DNA of 64,000 bases from Hyphomicrobiales bacterium (GCA_017305665.1 JAFKKH010000017.1:62001-126000); one strand, 5' to 3'. Positions 25,037 through 33,687 are shown, numbered from the stretch's first letter. Notes: generated by a model not told the origin, from the letters alone. Made by a program: numbers and translations.

Positions 25037-26209
25037 TCATCGAAGCGCCTTCTCCACCGCGCTCCGGCCGGCAACCTGTTCTCGATTCTTCTGATCGAGG
25101 TGAACTGCTGGCGTCATTTTCGCCTTGGGCGCCTCTTCGACAAGGCTATCGTATAGTTCGACCAACTCGTAGTTCATCCGCTCTCCGCGAAACATGGTCA
25201 CATAGGTCGCGCGCGCTGCCGCGTTCATCGCCGAGCGGTCGGCATTTTCGAGTACCGTCAGAGCGCGATCCAGGAAGCCGGATGTGTTGATGTCCGTCAG
25301 AACGCCATTGACGCCGCTTTTGATGAAATACGGAAACACACCATGATTGCTGCAGATCAATAGGCGCCCGGAGCGAAGCACCTCGAGGGCGAGCAAAGGC
25401 ATACCTTCCCAGCGTGACGGCATGACAACGGCATCAAACTTCGCGAACATCGCCGGCAGAGTCTCGCGCGGCACCCAGCCGAGCAGTTTGACATCGGAAG
25501 GTATCGTCAGGTCGCGATTGTTGACGATCTTTGCACCAACCAAGCTCAGCGTCGCGCGGCCCGGCTCGAGCCGTGTGAAGTCGCGCAGGAGAAGATCGAG
25601 ACCCTTCTGTTGGTCGAACCGTCCGACGAAGAGCAAGCGCATTGGACCCGTTGGGGGCAGCGCTTCGGCATCGGGAAGCGGCGTCAGATCCCTTATACCA
25701 CTCACAACAAGTCTGGTGTTGCCGAGCGAAATACCGCTCCTCCGAAGAAGCTTCCCCTCGTGAGGAGAGATGTTCACGATGGCGTCGGCGTAGTGGCTGA
25801 GCTTGCGCTCAAGAATTGCGTAGAGACGAGTCACAATGGTCTGCTGAGGCCGATCGAATGCCCAGCAATGCGCGCAATAGACAACACGGGCCTTCGAATG
25901 GATTCCGCGAATGATCAATCGGCCGATGGCGCCGGCAAAGCTGCTGTGCAAATGGACGATGTCGGGATTGTGCCGTTTGATATTCGCTCGAATCGCGAAA
26001 GCAAGTGCTAGGATCGAGCGGACATCGCGGCCCCTTCGCCTATAGGTTTCGACGACACAATTGACCGATGCGATCGAATCGCGCTGGTCTGCCGGCGCAA
26101 GCACCATGACATTGTCCGCCCCGAACCGCTGTATTTGGTACGGCAGCACTTCCTCGAGATACGAAGCTGGGCCGCCAATGAGGCTTTCGCAGATGTGAAG
26201 AATTTTCAT
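25037..26209 (-). CDS. Glycosyltransferase family 4 protein
   Basis: From the ATG at 26209 (GGGAG upstream) this is a 390-residue GT-B enzyme starting KILHICESLIGGPASYLEEVLPYQ. It has MRLLFVGRFDQQKGLDLLLRDF, DVKLLGWVPRETLPAMFAKFDAVVMPSRWEGMPLLALEVLRSGRLLICSNH, the family-4 donor site with E-x7-E. A longer frame to 26311 has no supporting signal. It is between the Wzx gene and the glycoside hydrolase gene on the same strand. Likely adds a sugar to the repeat unit. Confidence 0.92.
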   Translation of the reverse strand: MKILHICESLIGGPASYLEEVLPYQIQRFGADNVMVLAPADQRDSIASVNCVVETYRRRGRDVRSILALAFAIRANIKRHNPDIVHLHSSFAGAIGRLIIRGIHSKARVVYCAHCWAFDRPQQTIVTRLYAILERKLSHYADAIVNISPHEGKLLRRSGISLGNTRLVVSGIRDLTPLPDAEALPPTGPMRLLFVGRFDQQKGLDLLLRDFTRLEPGRATLSLVGAKIVNNRDLTIPSDVKLLGWVPRETLPAMFAKFDAVVMPSRWEGMPLLALEVLRSGRLLICSNHGVFPYFIKSGVNGVLTDINTSGFLDRALTVLENADRSAMNAAARATYVTMFRGERMNYELVELYDSLVEEAPKAKMTPAVHLDQKNREQVAGRSAVEKALR

Positions 26210-26343
26210 AAATGCTCCCGCGACGAATTGAGGGCGGAGCAATTCAGTGGGACGTCCCGCCGCATACTCAACATTCGCATGCATTCGAAACTTACCGTCT
26301 CTGCGTCCCAAATGGACGTCAAAACCAAAACAAGGTGAATACG

Positions 26344-27717
26344 TCAGCGCGCGGCGGTCACGGGGATGTAGCTCACCGATGTCTTCGGCTGTAGCTCTAA
26401 AACGCCGTTTGTGTTCGGTTGTGAGACATCTTGCCGTCCCAAATAATCAATCGCGGGACCGGACCTGCGCCAGCCTGGCACAGCCACCTTCTGGGGTGTC
26501 CCACTTGTTTCGGTAGTCCAGACAACGAGCTTGCATTGTTGTGAAATTTCACCGCAAAATCGCAAAATCGTGATGCCTCGCGCGGTTGCCGGCTCAAAAC
26601 GTGCAATCGTCTCGCGCAAGGACATGCTGCCGATCTCACGCGATAGGGTCTGATAGGCCTGAAACGACGGGCGCAGAGTTCCGTCGGATCGCACCAGTCC
26701 GAAGCGGTCCTCCATCTCGTTGTCGTTGTTTCCGGTGTCGATCAGGCAGTACCAATTGGTCAAGCCGACCTGCTCCATCAGATTGGTAAGGACCATGCGA
26801 GGAAGCCAAAGCGCCTGGGTATCTTCAGAAATGCCCGATCGGTAGACCGAGTCGCCCCATTCGGTGTCGACAATTGGTTTGCGCGGGACCGACGCCGGCC
26901 ACGCCGCGAGATAGTCGTTGCGGAGAACGGCATAGTCGCGGGAAACGGTCTCGGGCGACTGTCCGAAACGATGCGTATGCAGGCTGATCGCATCAAGGCA
27001 GGTCAAAAGCTCCTTATCGTTCAGGAGTGCCTGGATAAGGGGTTTTCTTGGACGCCAAACCGTTGGCATCTGAGCTGCCGCAGGGCCGACCACGAAAGCG
27101 TTTGGGACACGTTGCCTGATCGCAAGGCAGGTTGCGCGGGCGAGAGTGACATAGCCCTCCGGGTTGGGTTTCGGCGGCCAAAATCCGTCCTCGTCAGGCT
27201 CGTTCCAGATCTCCCAAATCGGATTGAGATGCCGGTATCGCTCGGCTGCCGCGGTAGCCCATCGGGTAAACGCCGCAATCTGCGACGGCGTGGAGGGGGG
27301 CTCGGCGCCTCGATGGCGCGCGCCGTCGACAACCGCATCGTAGGGCACCCCATACAACGGATTAGGCCTGTTCAGAATAAACAACGGGCGCAACCGAAGC
27401 TTTTCCAGCTCCGCCGCATACGCGTCGTAGAGGGACCAATCATAATGGCCGGGCTGTTTCTCAATCCATGGCCAGTTGAGGTCGATACGGACGATAGCCG
27501 CGCCGAGGGTCGACGCGAGTTCAAGCCGTTCACGCCAATCCGGCAGGTGCAGGTATTTATCCGAAAATTGAACCGAGAGGCCACTGCCAACTGTTTGCGC
27601 TGATGATCGCGCATGGACTGCGGACAGCGGCGCAAGGAAAGCGCATGCGACCATGGCGATGCTGATGCGTCTTCGGCGAACAGGTCGGTTAGTTAACAAA
27701 CTTTCAATCCAACCCAT
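26344..27717 (-). CDS. Secreted glycoside hydrolase (clan GH-A, GH5/GH39-like)
   Basis: This 457-residue protein has a basic N-terminus and a hydrophobic stretch ending at VHARS, consistent with a signal peptide. The (beta/alpha)8 part begins near SGLSVQFSDKYL; the acid/base Glu is in IWEIWNEPDEDG and the nucleophile Glu in PIVDTEWGDSVY, as in GH39/GH5 retaining enzymes. A C-terminal beta-sandwich of about 90 residues follows. Hydrolases inside Wzx/Wzy loci usually trim or release the polymer in the periplasm. First gene of the minus operon, divergent from the GT2 gene. Confidence 0.82.
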   Translation of the reverse strand: MGWIESLLTNRPVRRRRISIAMVACAFLAPLSAVHARSSAQTVGSGLSVQFSDKYLHLPDWRERLELASTLGAAIVRIDLNWPWIEKQPGHYDWSLYDAYAAELEKLRLRPLFILNRPNPLYGVPYDAVVDGARHRGAEPPSTPSQIAAFTRWATAAAERYRHLNPIWEIWNEPDEDGFWPPKPNPEGYVTLARATCLAIRQRVPNAFVVGPAAAQMPTVWRPRKPLIQALLNDKELLTCLDAISLHTHRFGQSPETVSRDYAVLRNDYLAAWPASVPRKPIVDTEWGDSVYRSGISEDTQALWLPRMVLTNLMEQVGLTNWYCLIDTGNNDNEMEDRFGLVRSDGTLRPSFQAYQTLSREIGSMSLRETIARFEPATARGITILRFCGEISQQCKLVVWTTETSGTPQKVAVPGWRRSGPAIDYLGRQDVSQPNTNGVLELQPKTSVSYIPVTAAR

Positions 27718-27891
27718 CGATTCACCACAGTTCGCAGATTCACCACAGTTCGCATCGTTCAGATATTTCCGAACGATTTAACGTATAGGAGGCTACGATA
27801 TCTATAACATCGCCATACGTTTCTCGTCACTGATCGGCCGCCTCACGGAGGTCTCGCACGACTGCGAGGCCGCGACGGAGCAATAAAAAAG
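27718..27891. promoter_or_regulatory. Divergent promoter region of the polysaccharide locus
   Basis: This 174-base gap separates the hydrolase operon (minus) from the GT2-Wzy operon (plus). It is AT-richer than its flanks and carries an 18-base tandem repeat at its left edge (27719-27754). Specific -35/-10 boxes could not be assigned with confidence. Confidence 0.45.
27719..27754. repeat. Tandem 18-bp direct repeat, two copies
   Basis: GATTCACCACAGTTCGCA occurs twice in a row without spacer (27719-27736 and 27737-27754), just before the start codon of the glycoside hydrolase on the minus strand. It may be a regulator site or a slippage duplication. Confidence 0.9.
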
Positions 27892-28728
27892 ATGAAGCGA
27901 CGAACTGCCTTTCTTATGCCGGCCTATAATCCGACTCGCGAAGATCTGGCGCGAACGGTCAACTCCTTGTTGGCTCAAACCGAAGATGCCGACATCGTCA
28001 TTGTTGATGATGGCTCGCGGATATCGATTAGCGAGATGTTGGCACCGCACGAGAACGTCGTTCTGCTTCGGTCCGATCGCAATCAGGGTATCGCGACCGC
28101 CCTGAACCAAGGCCTCGAATACATCGTCAGGAGCGGCTACGAATTCGTGGCGCGCATGGATTGCGGTGACATTTGCACGCGGGACCGTGTCGCAAAACAA
28201 CAGGCCTATATGGACGCCCATCCTGGCATAGACCTGCTCGGCGCCTTCGCGGACATCGTGGACGAAAGCGGGAATCATCTGTTCTTCGAAGGAACGTCTG
28301 GCGGCAGGGCCGCGATCGGACGGAAGCTGCGAGACAACGCGGCGTTCAAACACCCGACATTCTTCTTTCGGACGTCCTGTATTCAGAAGCTGGGCGGGTA
28401 TTCAACAGACTATCCGCACGCTGAAGATTACGAATTTATGGTACGGGTTTACAAAGAGGGTGGCATTGAATGTCTCGACGACGTTCTTGTGATCTATGAA
28501 AAGAATTCCGGCAGTATAAGCAGCAAGAACCGCGGCGCGCAGTTGCGGTCACGGCTGCGGGTTCAGCTGAAGTACCTCGAACCGACGAGTGTCTCCGCAT
28601 ATATCGGAATGGCCCGCACGATCGTTACTCTACTCGTGCCGGCACCGATATGGGCCCGTCTTTCGCAGTTGTACTGGGATCATGCAGGTGAGCGCACGGT
28701 AGTTGCCAAGGCGCGATTGCTTCGATGA
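27892..28728 (+). CDS. Glycosyltransferase family 2 protein
   Basis: This 278-residue GT-A enzyme begins RRTAFLMPAYNPTREDLARTVNSLL, with DADIVIVDDGSRI (nucleotide-binding Asp), the DxD-like ARMDCGD at about residue 90 and EDYEFMVRVY in place of the catalytic ED motif. It would add a sugar to the lipid-linked intermediate. It overlaps the Wzy gene by four bases (ATGA). Ribosome-binding site is weak (GGAG at an 11-base distance). Confidence 0.92.
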   Translation: MKRRTAFLMPAYNPTREDLARTVNSLLAQTEDADIVIVDDGSRISISEMLAPHENVVLLRSDRNQGIATALNQGLEYIVRSGYEFVARMDCGDICTRDRVAKQQAYMDAHPGIDLLGAFADIVDESGNHLFFEGTSGGRAAIGRKLRDNAAFKHPTFFFRTSCIQKLGGYSTDYPHAEDYEFMVRVYKEGGIECLDDVLVIYEKNSGSISSKNRGAQLRSRLRVQLKYLEPTSVSAYIGMARTIVTLLVPAPIWARLSQLYWDHAGERTVVAKARLLR

Positions 28729-30116
28729 GTTCGATGGAAGCGGCAGCCATTGATGAGAGGACGAGAGCGCAAGGTAACTTGCGCGATCGACTGATCTGGT
28801 TTGCCGTCCTGCTGCTGCCGATCACGGGCCTCTCAGGCATTGGCGCGTTTGGTGAGCTGAAAGGATCGGCTACCGTTTATGTCCTCGCCGCGGCAATTCT
28901 GGTCGCAGTCACGACGCAGTTCAACGAAATCCTGATCCCGCGAACGCTCTTCGTCTTTGTCGCCTGCATGCTGATCTGGCTCCTTGTGAGCACTGCGGTC
29001 AATTTCCAGGGAATTCTGACGTCTGTCTATCACGGCCGAAGCGGTTTCAATAAATTCACGACATCATCCGCCGTTCTCATTTTTGGTATTGCGAGTGCGG
29101 TTATCTGCACGAGCTCGTTCCGGCGTGTGAGCGACGTTGAAAAGTTGTTCGCGAACCCGCTGATGGTTGCCCTGTTCGCTTGTGCGATTTTCGCTGTGCC
29201 GGAGGTGTTGTCGTGGTTCTCGCCGGCTGGCGAGATTCTTTACAAGATGTCGACAGGATTGTTGCACACGGCAGAGGACGAGAAAGGACGGGCCGCCGGT
29301 CGCTTGATCAGTCTTGCTTTCGAAGCGCCCGACCTTTCCTATTTCTGCGGCTTTGCGTGCCCGTGGGCATTGTTCGCTTATCGCATACGAGCCAAAAACC
29401 GCTCGCTGCTCAGTGTTCCGATCGTGATAGGCTTGCCTCTCTTGCTTGGCCTGATCATGTTGCTACTGAGCAACTCGCGGACGGGTTTGTTGATGCTTGG
29501 CGGGCTGATCTTCGCTGAGCTGGTCTATTGGATCGCAATGCGTGGCATGCGGCTCGGCGTATTTGCACTGGTCGCAGCCGTTCCCGTGTTTGCCGCGGTC
29601 TTGCTCGTCCCTTTGTTCGCCTTGCACCATGTCGATGCCACCCTCGCTGCGGGCGATGTCTCGACAACATCGCGACTGGCGTTGTTCAGCGCGCAGCTCT
29701 CGATCTTCGCTCACAATCCGATCTTTGGCGTCGGATTCGGACAATTCGGCTTTCACGCGTATCCGGTTTTGCCGTCGTGGGCTTGGGACAGCTACGAGGT
29801 CGTCAATTGGTTCGAGATGTTCGACGACCTGCCGCCGACGTTCAATATTGCGGGGCGACTGGGCGCGGAGCTCGGAGCACCCGGCTTGATGATCTGGTAC
29901 GGTTTCTGGGCCACCGCGATTTTCCGGATCGCACGAGCCGCGGTCCGACAGCGGCGGGATTCAACCGTGAATTTCCTGAATGTCGCGCTGCTCGGCAGCA
30001 TTTTCAGCTTGATCCTCGGCGGCATGAGTAACGATCCGTTTCGTCGTCCGGAAACCTGGATCCTCGTGGCGATCACGGCACTTCACGCGGGACGAACGTC
30101 GGAGGCGTCGGCGTGA
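28725..30116 (+). CDS. O-antigen ligase/polymerase-like protein (Wzy)
   Basis: This 463-residue protein has about ten membrane helices and the Wzy_C/O-antigen ligase pattern: a helix pair around LLLGLIMLLLSNSRTGLLML, where SNSRTG is the usual loop after the central helices, and a large periplasmic loop with NPIFGVGFGQFGFHAYP. It would polymerise repeat units in the periplasm. A TGA stop shared with the start of a small frame at 30113 follows. Distinguishing Wzy from WaaL by sequence alone is unsafe; locus context favours Wzy. Confidence 0.85.
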   Translation: MSSMEAAAIDERTRAQGNLRDRLIWFAVLLLPITGLSGIGAFGELKGSATVYVLAAAILVAVTTQFNEILIPRTLFVFVACMLIWLLVSTAVNFQGILTSVYHGRSGFNKFTTSSAVLIFGIASAVICTSSFRRVSDVEKLFANPLMVALFACAIFAVPEVLSWFSPAGEILYKMSTGLLHTAEDEKGRAAGRLISLAFEAPDLSYFCGFACPWALFAYRIRAKNRSLLSVPIVIGLPLLLGLIMLLLSNSRTGLLMLGGLIFAELVYWIAMRGMRLGVFALVAAVPVFAAVLLVPLFALHHVDATLAAGDVSTTSRLALFSAQLSIFAHNPIFGVGFGQFGFHAYPVLPSWAWDSYEVVNWFEMFDDLPPTFNIAGRLGAELGAPGLMIWYGFWATAIFRIARAAVRQRRDSTVNFLNVALLGSIFSLILGGMSNDPFRRPETWILVAITALHAGRTSEASA

Positions 30117-30313
30117 CGACCGGGATTCCTATGATCGAAAGCGATGACTCGCGGCGCACTCGTCGCCGCACTACCGCTTCGTCCTCAGTTCAGGTCGTAA
30201 ACCTTAACTCCGAAGGTCGAGGGCGATCGCAACCACAACCGGATACACTCGATCGATCCTTTGGATCTGCGCTGGATTTGCGCAAAGCTGGGGTCGAGCT
30301 CAATGCCCGCTGA
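30113..30313 (+). CDS. Possible small coupled ORF (66 aa), hypothetical
   Basis: A GTG at 30113 overlaps the Wzy stop (GTGA) and the frame ends at a TGA at 30311-30313, 11 bases inside the next gene if that starts at 30303. The 66-residue product is rich in Ser, Arg and Thr with no domain or membrane segment. The tight overlaps at both ends suggest translational bridging, but the composition is not convincing and the 186-base gap may simply be untranslated. Confidence 0.25.
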   Translation: MTTGIPMIESDDSRRTRRRTTASSSVQVVNLNSEGRGRSQPQPDTLDRSFGSALDLRKAGVELNAR

Positions 30314-31937
30314 GTGCTGCACGACAGATTTATCGATGAATGAGGAGACGCCGCTTCGGCGTCCGAAGCCACATTCTTTCGGTAACGAGCATAATCGAAC
30401 ATCCCAAGGGGCGGACCGAACGCGCCTTGCAATCATTCTGCCGAGGTACCGGCTTTGGGAATGGCATCGTCAACTGCTTCGGCATCTCAAGAAGAATTAC
30501 GACGTCAGCGTGTTTCTCGACGATGGTGCGCCACCATATGGGCGCGCAAGGCAGCTTTGGCTGAAACTGGAACAACTCGCGTTCTCCATTGGAGAATCTG
30601 CAAGACCGATCGCTCCTGATGAGGCCTGGCGTCCGGCCTCCGATCTGGAAGACGGCTTTGACGAGGTTGTCATCAACCTGTCCGAGCGCCCTCGACCTTA
30701 TGCCGGAGCGATCGAACTTCGATATAACGACGCCTTGGACAGCAGCGCCCTCATCGAGGGGCTGTTGTCGCAGAGAACTCCGTATCTGGCGGTTCACTGT
30801 TCTGACCAGAACAGAACTCTCGCGACGTCGAGATTGGCGATCGAAGACAAATTCTCGATTGGGCGGGGGCTGCAAGATTCATTCTCGCGTTGCTTGGCGC
30901 TTGTCGACCGCGCGCTGTCTTCAGCCGATGGCGAGCTTGCCGACGAGACAGCCGCGGCTGGAGCACCGCGAAACGCTACCCTGGCCGAATTCGCCTTGCG
31001 CGTGATTGCGCATAAGGTCTCGAATCTGATGATGAAGCCGTTTCGGCGCCCGGAGCATTGGCAGGTGGCGTTACGCCGCGATGCACAGCCATTCGACGTC
31101 ATTCCGGACGATGGCGGTCGGTTCTACGCCGATCCATTCCTGCATCATGCAAATGGCCGGACGTTTTTGTTCGTCGAAGAATACCCCTACACCGACCGAA
31201 AGGGAATCATCTCAGCCGCCGAAGTTGTCGACGGTCGACTGGCGACCGCACCTGTGGCAGTACTCAAGCGCCCCTATCATCTTTCGTATCCGTTCGTTTT
31301 CGAACACGAAGGAGAATTCTGGATGATCCCGGAGACGGGTGAAAACCGATCCATTGAACTCTATCGAGCAGCCGAATTCCCGTGGAAATGGAAGCTGAGT
31401 ACTGTCCTGATGGAGGGCGCCGTGTTCTCCGATGCGACCGTCTTGTTTCATGGCGGCCTCTGGTGGCTTTTTGTAACCGCTGATTGGTTTGGCACTTCGA
31501 CGCAGGATGAATTGTCGATCTTCTACAGCGAAGCGCTTGAAGGCGAATGGAAGCCGCATCGTGCCAATCCGGTGAAGTCGGATAGCCGCTTTTCCCGACC
31601 AGCGGGTCGCATCATCCAGCAAAACGGCCGCCTGTTCCGGCCTGCACAAAATTGCGATCGAACCTACGGTGCCGGTATCGTGTGGTTTGAAATTACGGAA
31701 TTGACGCCGACAAGCTTCAGCGAACGGGAAATAGCCGACTGGGATGGCCAAACTGAGCTATCGATGGATGGGCTTCACAGTTTCGATCAGCTCGGTCCGC
31801 TTCAAGTCATAGACTTCAAATGCCCGGTTTATCGCGGAATGGCGCGCAGGAACATCACGGCGGTCACGCCGCGCCATGGCGGTGAATTGGAGCGTTCGTT
31901 TTCCAAATTGTCATTTCTTCAGTTCAGCCGGGGCTAG
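30303..31937 (+). CDS. Two-domain protein with GIPC-transferase-like/GH43-like propeller C-domain
   Basis: This 544-residue protein has an N-terminal part (about 40-200) of alpha/beta type opening TRLAIILPRYRLWEWHRQLL and FDEVVINLSERP, recalling formyltransferase-like or Rossmann folds. A C-terminal half starts RPEHWQVALRR and GGRFYADPFLHHANGRTFLFVEEYPY, a five-bladed propeller pattern as in GH43-like proteins and in the N-terminal domain of plant glucosamine inositolphosphorylceramide transferase. It also has WMIPETGENRSIELYRAAEFP and GRLFRPAQNC. No signal peptide or transmembrane helix. Start could also be the ATG at 30336. It lies in the Wzy operon; a glycan-modifying role (for example acyl or formyl transfer) is inferred only. 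Confidence 0.7.
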   Translation: MPAECCTTDLSMNEETPLRRPKPHSFGNEHNRTSQGADRTRLAIILPRYRLWEWHRQLLRHLKKNYDVSVFLDDGAPPYGRARQLWLKLEQLAFSIGESARPIAPDEAWRPASDLEDGFDEVVINLSERPRPYAGAIELRYNDALDSSALIEGLLSQRTPYLAVHCSDQNRTLATSRLAIEDKFSIGRGLQDSFSRCLALVDRALSSADGELADETAAAGAPRNATLAEFALRVIAHKVSNLMMKPFRRPEHWQVALRRDAQPFDVIPDDGGRFYADPFLHHANGRTFLFVEEYPYTDRKGIISAAEVVDGRLATAPVAVLKRPYHLSYPFVFEHEGEFWMIPETGENRSIELYRAAEFPWKWKLSTVLMEGAVFSDATVLFHGGLWWLFVTADWFGTSTQDELSIFYSEALEGEWKPHRANPVKSDSRFSRPAGRIIQQNGRLFRPAQNCDRTYGAGIVWFEITELTPTSFSEREIADWDGQTELSMDGLHSFDQLGPLQVIDFKCPVYRGMARRNITAVTPRHGGELERSFSKLSFLQFSRG

Positions 31938-31952
31938 TTAGCCTGGACCCTT

Positions 31953-33050
31953 ATGAAAAACGCCATTCGAGAGTCATCTGTGTTCACAGTCGCGGTTACG
32001 TCACAATTTGACTTCCTGTCGGAAGAATACGCAATTCTATTTGCCGAATCGTCCGCGACTGCATTTCAGCATCCGATCTGGCTCGACGCCATTTATCGTA
32101 AGCTCGTTCCAGAATTAAAGGTCGACCCCCTTATAGTAACCGTGCGGGACGCTGCGAGCGGTCGTCTCACAATGGTACTCCCGCTGGTGCGCCGACGATA
32201 TCGCGGACTCCGCACCATCGAGTTTGCAGACCTTGGGGTGTCCGATTATGTGGCGCCTATCGCCAGCGACGCTGCCATTGACGCAATTGCCGCCGATCCT
32301 TTCACCTGCAAGCGCGTCAACGCCGTGTTGAAGCCATTCGATATGTTGCGGATCCGAAAGCTGCGGTCGCCATCGATGGCCGTGAAGAAGCTGTTAGGTG
32401 CGACGGACTGTTCAGAGATGTCGATGGGTGCCTATGCGGTGCCGCTCAGTTCCGATTTCGCTGCCTGGCGAGCGGACAGCATATCGGCGTCCTACTGCAA
32501 GGAACTGGACAAGAAGTCTCGACAATTACACCGCAAGGGTCAGGTTTCATTTGATTGTTCGACCGATGTGGAGTTGATCGAGGCAACGCTTCTGAAGATG
32601 CGGGAATATCGCCGGGGCCGTTTTGAGACTGGAGACCTGCTGCAGGATCAGATTTATTTTGATTTCTATCTCGACATCGCGATCCGCGCACGCTCGACGC
32701 TGAGCCGGCTCTATAGCGTGCTGATGGATGGTGCACCTATCGCAGGAGCCATGTGTCTCTCGCATAAAGGCTCACTTCTGATCATTCTCACTGGGTTTGA
32801 CCATGACAGATACAAGAGCCAGTCGCTTGGTTCCTTGATCTTCGAGATGGTTGCGAAACACAGCATAAATGTCGGCGACCGGGAACTCGATTTCACGATT
32901 GGTGATGAATCGTACAAGACCCTGTTTGGTGCGCGGAAGTCACCCATCTATCAGATCTTCCGCTCCGGAAGTATTCCGGGCGCCATCGCGGGAGCAGCGG
33001 TGCAGCGCTCGTCATGGATTAAAGGTCTCGCGCAGCGTTTTGCTGAATAG
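31953..33050 (+). CDS. GNAT-type acetyltransferase (CelD/BioF2-like)
   Basis: This 365-residue protein has the two-lobed FemAB/CelD-like GNAT layout: TAFQHPIWLDAIYRKL near residue 40, MREYRRGRFETGDLL, and the C-terminal GAPIAGAMCLSHKGSLLIILTGFDHDRYKSQSLGSLIFEMVAKHSI with the acyl-CoA-loop-like SQSLGS, then DFTIGDESYKTLFG. Such proteins occur in exopolysaccharide loci and acylate sugars. It is 15 bases downstream of the propeller-protein gene and ends the operon shortly before the tRNA genes. Confidence 0.85.
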   Translation: MKNAIRESSVFTVAVTSQFDFLSEEYAILFAESSATAFQHPIWLDAIYRKLVPELKVDPLIVTVRDAASGRLTMVLPLVRRRYRGLRTIEFADLGVSDYVAPIASDAAIDAIAADPFTCKRVNAVLKPFDMLRIRKLRSPSMAVKKLLGATDCSEMSMGAYAVPLSSDFAAWRADSISASYCKELDKKSRQLHRKGQVSFDCSTDVELIEATLLKMREYRRGRFETGDLLQDQIYFDFYLDIAIRARSTLSRLYSVLMDGAPIAGAMCLSHKGSLLIILTGFDHDRYKSQSLGSLIFEMVAKHSINVGDRELDFTIGDESYKTLFGARKSPIYQIFRSGSIPGAIAGAAVQRSSWIKGLAQRFAE

Positions 33051-33135
33051 GATTCGAGGGAGCGATCTTTGCTGCGCAGGGGAAAATAATCGACGGCGGC
33101 CGCGCCAGCAATCAAATGCAGCCGAATTCTAAAGT

Positions 33136-33211
33136 TGGAGGCCCGGCCTGGACTTGAACCAGGATGTGAAGCGTTTGCGGCGCCTCCGCGTATTCTTTCC
33201 GCCACCGGGCC
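33136..33211 (-). tRNA. Aberrant tRNA, predicted anticodon GCA (Cys-like)
   Basis: The minus strand folds as a 76-base cloverleaf with encoded CCA: 7-bp acceptor GGCCCGG/CCGGGCC, D-arm GCG/CGC, anticodon arm of up to 6 bp with loop CCGCAAA, 4-base variable loop, T-arm CCTGG-TTCAAGT-CCAGG, discriminator U73. Anticodon GCA and U73 fit tRNA-Cys. Odd points: position 33 is C instead of the near-universal U, the 7-base D-loop lacks the GG at 18-19, and the anticodon stem can extend to six pairs. It may be a divergent isoacceptor or a decayed tRNA. It has no long variable arm, so Leu and Ser are excluded. Confidence 0.55.
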
Positions 33212-33357
33212 ACGAACATATTCAGAAATATTCCGAACCGGTCCAGCGTATGGTTAGCGGAGTGGTTAACGGGAGGACACCGATGCGATGCGGCGTCCAC
33301 AGCGCGCAAACATGCGCTGGCACAGAGTTCGCGGTTCTACTCTGAAGGACGGCGAAC

Positions 33358-33434
33358 TGGCGCACCCGACACGATTCGAACGTGTGACCTTTGCCTTCGG
33401 AGGGCAACGCTCTATCCAGCTGAGCTACGGGTGC
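33358..33434 (-). tRNA. tRNA-Arg(CCG)
   Basis: A 77-base canonical cloverleaf on the minus strand with encoded CCA: acceptor GCACCCG/CGGGTGC, D-arm with AGCTCAGCTGGATAGAGC, anticodon stem TTGCC/GGCAA around loop CTCCGAA (anticodon CCG), T-arm ACACG-TTCGAAT-CGTGT. It reads CGG codons, which are common in this GC-rich DNA. The plus-strand gap between this tRNA and the GCA tRNA (147 bases) holds nothing recognisable. Confidence 0.95.
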
Positions 33435-33463
33435 GTGACCTTCCGTTTAGCCGATTGACCCTG

Positions 33464-33493
33464 GATCGGCAACGCCCCGAGGCGCTGCCGATC
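33464..33493. repeat. Strong stem-loop downstream of tRNA-Arg
   Basis: GATCGGCA and TGCCGATC pair, extended by CGCC/GGCG, across a short loop with one internal mismatch pair. No T-run on either strand, so it is not a standard terminator. Another hairpin, TCCACC-N6-GGTGGA (33651-33668), lies just before the ribosome-binding site of the VOC gene. The frame at 33431-33697 through this region is not protein-like. Confidence 0.6.
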
Positions 33494-33687
33494 GCGGAAT
33501 TTCTGCCTGATCAGGCGGCGGGCTATCCGGCTGAACCTCAGGCCCGCCCGATTTGGCGGCACACCGTGTCGCGAGGCCGTTCTCCCGATTTGACACCCGC
33601 TTGCCTTCTGACGAACAAATGCCGCACCGGCTCATCCGGCGGCTTCGCCGTCCACCCGGACAGGTGGATCAATAAAGGAGCGCGATC

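Noticed and set aside
33136-33211. Calling the first tRNA a tRNA-Leu
   Set aside because: The acceptor and D-arm look Leu-like, but the variable loop is only four bases; bacterial tRNA-Leu needs a long variable arm.
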